From: an uncultured Alphaproteobacteria bacterium
Lineage (GTDB): Bacteria; Pseudomonadota; Alphaproteobacteria; RF32; CAG-239
Direction: 5' to 3'
Length of the DNA stretch: 9,153 nucleotides
Assembly (NCBI GenBank): GCA_910580155.1
Contig: CAJTWX010000038.1
Location: 5,438 to 14,590, forward strand
Position numbers and translations under genes: made by a program. Each line of letters starts with the position of its first letter. Within the stretch, counting starts at the first letter, position 1. The notes under the pieces are model-generated. The model was not told the DNA's origin, made no database searches, and worked only from the letters and a program-made list of their open reading frames with translations. Below are positions 6,469 to 9,153 of the stretch, one piece after another.

Positions 6469-7542
6469 ATGAATTTTCAAGAGAAATTAGCCGGAGTTGT
6501 CAGCCGTTTTGAAGAAGTGCAGGCGCTGTTATCCTCGCCGAATATTTCAGCAGATGAGCTTGTTAAGCTCAATAAAGAAATCTCTGTACTGGAGCCGGTA
6601 GTCGAGGCAATACATAATTACGAGCGTCAGGCACAAAGCTTTAAAGATGCTGGTGAAATGATGCAAGATCCGACATTGGATAAGGAAATGAAAGAGCTTG
6701 CCGAAGCCGAATATTATGAGCTGAAAGAGCAATTGCCGGTGCTTGAAAAAGAAATTAAAGTTTTGCTCTTGCCAAAAGAAGAAGATGACGAGAAAAATGC
6801 TATTTTGGAAGTTCGCGCCGGAACTGGCGGGGACGAGGCAGCCTTGTTTGCAGCAGTGTTGTTTGAGATGTATCAGCGTTATGCTCAAAAGCAGGGTTGG
6901 AAGTTTGAAATGTTGGACGCTAACGAAAACGGTATTGGCGGCTATAAAGAAGCATCGGCAAAAATCACCGGCAAAGATGTATTTGCAAAATTAAAGTTCG
7001 AGTCAGGTGCACACCGTGTGCAGCGTGTGCCGGTAACCGAGTCTCAGGGGCGCGTGCATACTTCGGCGGCAACCGTGGCGGTTTTACCCGAAATTGAAGA
7101 AGTTGATTTGTATATCAATCCTGCAGATTTGAAAATTGACGTTTACCGTGCATCGGGTGCTGGCGGGCAACACGTTAACCGTACCGAGTCGGCTGTGCGT
7201 ATTACGCATATTCCAACCGGAATTATCGTGCAGTGTCAGGATGACCGTTCGCAGTTCAAAAACAAAGAAAAAGCAATGAACCACCTGCGTGCAAAGCTTT
7301 ATGATACGCAGAAAGCCAATATTGATGCGACATATTCGGAAAAACGTAAGCTCCAAGTTGGCAGTGGTGACCGCAGCGAGCGGATTCGTACCTACAATTA
7401 TCCGCAAGGGCGTGTTACCGACCACCGGATTAACCTGACACTCTATAAGCTGGATGACGTCGTATCCGGTGAAGCACTAGATGAAATTATAGATGCGCTG
7501 ATAACCGAAGACCAAGCCCAGCGTCTGGCCGAGATAGATTAA
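6469..7542 (+). CDS. prfA: Peptide chain release factor 1
   Basis: RF1 recognises UAA and UAG in the ribosomal A site and triggers peptide release. The 357-residue product matches the family length. It has the N-terminal helical domain, [15 protein letters not shown] (about 113-127) opening domain 2, the stop-codon reading motif P-V-T at 188-190 (the RF1 P-x-T form, as opposed to S-P-F in RF2), and the catalytic G-G-Q at 232-234 in [20 protein letters not shown]. The C-terminal segment with [16 protein letters not shown] is also typical. An AAGGAA ribosome binding site lies 8 bases before the ATG. It is 76 bases after the RodZ-like gene, on the same strand, and ends at a strong terminator. 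The methyltransferase gene prmC, which often follows prfA, is not present here. Confidence 0.97.
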   Translation: MNFQEKLAGVVSRFEEVQALLSSPNISADELVKLNKEISVLEPVVEAIHNYERQAQSFKDAGEMMQDPTLDKEMKELAEAEYYELKEQLPVLEKEIKVLLLPKEEDDEKNAILEVRAGTGGDEAALFAAVLFEMYQRYAQKQGWKFEMLDANENGIGGYKEASAKITGKDVFAKLKFESGAHRVQRVPVTESQGRVHTSAATVAVLPEIEEVDLYINPADLKIDVYRASGAGGQHVNRTESAVRITHIPTGIIVQCQDDRSQFKNKEKAMNHLRAKLYDTQKANIDATYSEKRKLQVGSGDRSERIRTYNYPQGRVTDHRINLTLYKLDDVVSGEALDEIIDALITEDQAQRLAEID

Positions 7543-7545
7543 AAC

Positions 7546-7577
7546 AAAAACCTCATACCTTAAGGTGTGAGGTTTTT
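7546..7577. terminator. Bidirectional intrinsic terminator after prfA
   Basis: ACCTCATACC and GGTGTGAGGT pair over ten bases (one G-U) around a TTAA loop, flanked by A-runs on the left and T-runs on the right. It starts 4 bases after the prfA stop and lies just beyond the stop of the convergent small gene, so it serves both. Confidence 0.92.
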
Positions 7578-7582
7578 ATAAA

Positions 7583-7840
7583 TCAAAGTAAATGCCTTTT
7601 TTTCATTTCTTTACGGTAATACTTAAGCTCTTGTCCTTTCCGATATGTAGCCTTTTTCTTATGGTCGTCCATAAGGTCGTGAAAACGGCCAATGAGCTCA
7701 TCATCAGGCATATTTCTGATTTTGGTATCCAGCTCTGGATGCTTAGCAAGTAAATGCTCAATCCAGACGTATAATGCCGATAAGGCGATAAAAACAAGAT
7801 AAGCAACTGCCTCTCCTTTTAATACAAATAATGTAATCAT
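7583..7840 (-). CDS. Small unrecognised membrane protein, 85 aa
   Basis: I do not recognise this protein. Residues about 11-31 (AVAYLVFIALSALYVWIEHL) make one membrane segment. The rest is very hydrophilic: KHPELDTKIRNMPDDELIGR is followed by a strongly basic C-terminus rich in Lys, Arg and Tyr. The charged tail suggests a cytoplasmic C-terminus that might contact nucleic acid or anionic lipid, which is speculation. The ATG at 7838-7840 lacks a Shine-Dalgarno sequence. An AAAGGAGAGG inside codons 8-11 precedes no in-frame start codon; it could serve only an out-of-frame TTG at 7806. The coherent amphipathic and charged composition, and the terminator placed exactly after its stop, support it as a real gene. 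It is the only gene here ending in TGA. Confidence 0.6.
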   Translation of the reverse strand: MITLFVLKGEAVAYLVFIALSALYVWIEHLLAKHPELDTKIRNMPDDELIGRFHDLMDDHKKKATYRKGQELKYYRKEMKKRHLL

Positions 7841-7909
7841 AATTTATAAATAATTAAAAGTTATATCGTGAAAATAAATGAAAGCAGTTTTAAAGCAAGG
7901 ATTTTTATT

Positions 7910-7966
7910 TGTAACAAAATGTAACATCTTTTTAAAAGATTTTTGCGAAAAAAAGTGTTATATAAA
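7910..7966 (+). promoter_or_regulatory. Control region of the dehydrogenase gene: direct repeats, palindrome, -10 box
   Basis: TGTAACA occurs twice (7910-7916 and 7920-7926), exactly 10 bases apart, directly followed by a 7-bp palindrome ATCTTTT-T-AAAAGAT (7926-7940) and then a TATAAA -10-like box (7961-7966). No good -35 sits at the proper distance, which would fit an activator-dependent promoter. Start of transcription would be near 7973, about 24 bases before the ATG. The elements are visible; their function is inferred. Confidence 0.45.
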
Positions 7967-7983
7967 CTCCAAAATGACAATTT

Positions 7984-7990
7984 AAAGGGG
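7984..7990 (+). promoter_or_regulatory. Ribosome binding site that sets the dehydrogenase start
   Basis: AAAGGGG lies 6 bases before the ATG at 7997. The in-frame TTG at 7943 is 18 codons upstream, falls within the promoter region and would add residues before the Rossmann fold that the family does not need. Confidence 0.75.
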
Positions 7991-7996
7991 TTTAGT

Positions 7997-9025
7997 ATGT
8001 CAAATTTAATAAAAGTAGCAGTAATCGGCGCCGGTATGATGGGCAAAAACCATCTGCGGACTTATAAATCTTTATCGGGCGTTGAGCTTGTCGGTGTATA
8101 CGATGTGTTTGCCGAAAGTGCCGAGAAGGCTGCCGAAATGTTCAATATCAGAGCTTTTAAGTCTTTGGAAGAAGTTGCACGCAATGTTGATGCTGTCAGC
8201 GTTGTAACCACTTCGGTTGCACACTGTGAAGTTGGCGAATTTTTCTTAAATAAAGGTATTCATTGTATGATGGAAAAGCCTTTGGCAACCACCGAAGATG
8301 AGTGTCAGCGCCTTATCAATGCTGCCAAAAAACATAATGTGACCTTGCTGGTCGGGCACATTGAGCGCTTTAATCCGGCGGTGGAGCAAATGGGCAAAAT
8401 CTTGTCTGATACCACGAAAATCCGTTCTTTGACCGCACAGCGTATGTCTGCCGCAAGCGGACGTATTACCGACGTTGACGTGGCGATGGATTTGATGATT
8501 CACGATGTTGAGGTTATCCAGTCTTTGGTGAAATCTCCGGTTGTTAATGTTCAGGCAAGCGCTGTAAAAACTGCAGGCGGCAACGAAAGCGGCAAAAACT
8601 ACATAACAGCTTTGCTGGAATTTGAAAACGGTGCAACCGCTAACATCACAGCCAGTCGTATCACACAGGCGCGTGTCCGCACTTTGGCTGTGACGACGGA
8701 TACGAACTATATTGATATGGATTTCATCAACCAGAGTATCAACGTTCACTCGCAAGGCCGTATGCCGTATGTTAATCAGGAAGAGATTCCGGAATGGATG
8801 AACTATGGCTTAAAAGGCAGTGTTGAGCAGTTGTTTATTCCGACAAACCAGCCGTTGCAGGCCGAACTGTCGCACTTTATCAGCTGTGTTAAAGGCGAGG
8901 CAACGCCGCGCATTACCGGTGAAGATGCTTTGAATGCATTGCGCGTAATTTGGCGTATCCAAGATGCTCTCGGGTTTGAACGCACAATTTCCAAACCGGC
9001 AACGCTGAATTTGGCTGCAGCATAA
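7997..9025 (+). CDS. Gfo/Idh/MocA family NAD(P)-dependent dehydrogenase
   Basis: Members oxidise or reduce sugars and sugar nucleotides with NAD(P). The 342-residue product has an N-terminal Rossmann fold with VAVIGAGMMGKNHL (7-20; nucleotide loop GAGMMG at 11-16) and a conserved E-K-P at 93-95 in MMEKPLATT. Then come GHIERFNPAV (120-129) and DVAMDLMIHDVEVI (161-174), where His169 and Asp170 fall in the usual catalytic region. The C-terminal alpha/beta domain ends with GEDALNALRVIWRIQDAL. The GHIERFNP and DLMIHD motifs remind me of UDP-GlcNAc 3-dehydrogenases (GnnA type), which act in making amide-linked lipid A precursors, but substrate cannot be set from motifs alone. No aminotransferase or lipid A gene is adjacent. 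truA starts 9 bases after the stop codon, so the two are probably co-transcribed. Confidence 0.9.
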   Translation: MSNLIKVAVIGAGMMGKNHLRTYKSLSGVELVGVYDVFAESAEKAAEMFNIRAFKSLEEVARNVDAVSVVTTSVAHCEVGEFFLNKGIHCMMEKPLATTEDECQRLINAAKKHNVTLLVGHIERFNPAVEQMGKILSDTTKIRSLTAQRMSAASGRITDVDVAMDLMIHDVEVIQSLVKSPVVNVQASAVKTAGGNESGKNYITALLEFENGATANITASRITQARVRTLAVTTDTNYIDMDFINQSINVHSQGRMPYVNQEEIPEWMNYGLKGSVEQLFIPTNQPLQAELSHFISCVKGEATPRITGEDALNALRVIWRIQDALGFERTISKPATLNLAAA

Positions 9026-9034
9026 TCAGATATT

Positions 9035-9153
9035 ATGCGCTACAAAATCACTATAGAATATGATGGCACTAACCTCTTCGGATGGCAAAAGCAAAACGAA
9101 GGGGTTAGTGTTCAATATTATCTGGAAGAAGCATTAAAAGGGTTTTCCCATCA
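9035..9153 (+). CDS. truA: tRNA pseudouridine(38-40) synthase TruA, 3' end cut by window
   Basis: TruA converts uridines 38-40 of the tRNA anticodon arm to pseudouridine. Only the first 39 residues are visible, but [20 protein letters not shown] is the hallmark N-terminus, and [11 protein letters not shown] matches the following family segment (usually SVQ..LE.AL). The catalytic Asp lies beyond the window. The ATG is 9 bases after the dehydrogenase stop, without a clear Shine-Dalgarno sequence, so translation may be coupled to the upstream gene. Confidence 0.93.
   Translation, partial: MRYKITIEYDGTNLFGWQKQNEGVSVQYYLEEALKGFSH

Noticed and set aside
7021..7040. P-V-T in place of P-A-T in RF1 as a sign of changed stop-codon reading
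   Set aside because: The RF1 motif is P-x-T and Val occurs in standard RF1 proteins, for example that of Thermus. The genes here read cleanly with the standard code.
8246..8755. Long minus-strand open frame (169 codons) inside the dehydrogenase gene
   Set aside because: It is antisense to a well-conserved coding region and its translation has no protein-like domain pattern; it is a shadow frame.
1..9025. Scarcity of TGA stops as evidence of a recoded TGA
   Set aside because: Eight of the nine visible stops are TAA or TAG, but one gene ends in TGA, no conserved gene has in-frame TGA, and Trp is encoded by TGG. The sample is too small and there is no sign of recoding.

Overview
The window is an ordinary, gene-dense stretch of a bacterial chromosome. 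It carries ten protein genes, eight complete and two cut by the window edges, and no RNA genes, mobile elements or CRISPR arrays. Base composition is moderately AT-rich. The gene set (Hsp33, a ptsP-type EI-Ntr, ApaG, a RodZ-like HTH protein, RF1, TruA) and the pairing of ptsP with prfA suggest a low-GC member of the Alphaproteobacteria. This is inferred from protein resemblance and gene order, not from a marker such as 16S rRNA.

Left part (1-2218): the 3' part of hslO (redox-regulated chaperone Hsp33) is followed by a small lipoprotein gene. A bidirectional hairpin terminator separates it from a convergent minus-strand gene for an unrecognised protein with one N-terminal membrane anchor. That gene has a plausible sigma70-type promoter of its own.

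Middle part (2291-3284): two minus-strand genes encode a stand-alone type II phosphomannose-isomerase-like cupin and, downstream of it, an ApaG protein. The ApaG leader contains a long inverted repeat (2731-2787) whose 3' arm covers the ribosome binding site. This is the most interesting regulatory structure in the window. The cupin gene is divergent from ptsP, and the two putative promoters overlap in the short space between them.

Right part (3285-9153): ptsP (nitrogen-branch PTS enzyme I), a RodZ-like membrane HTH gene and prfA (RF1) run in the same direction with short gaps and no visible terminator between them, so they are probably co-transcribed. A second bidirectional terminator follows prfA and also serves a convergent small gene (85 aa, one membrane segment, highly charged tail). 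A 156-base spacer with a paired direct repeat and a palindrome leads into a Gfo/Idh/MocA dehydrogenase gene, followed after 9 bases by truA, which runs off the window.

Most genes are housekeeping: protein quality control, translation termination, tRNA modification, cell shape and metabolic phosphorelay. I see no defence system, biosynthetic cluster or clearly new multi-gene system. What deserves a second look is small-scale: the apaG leader hairpin, the operator-like repeats before the dehydrogenase gene, unusual residues in the cupin and EI-Ntr, and three unrecognised or poorly described envelope proteins.
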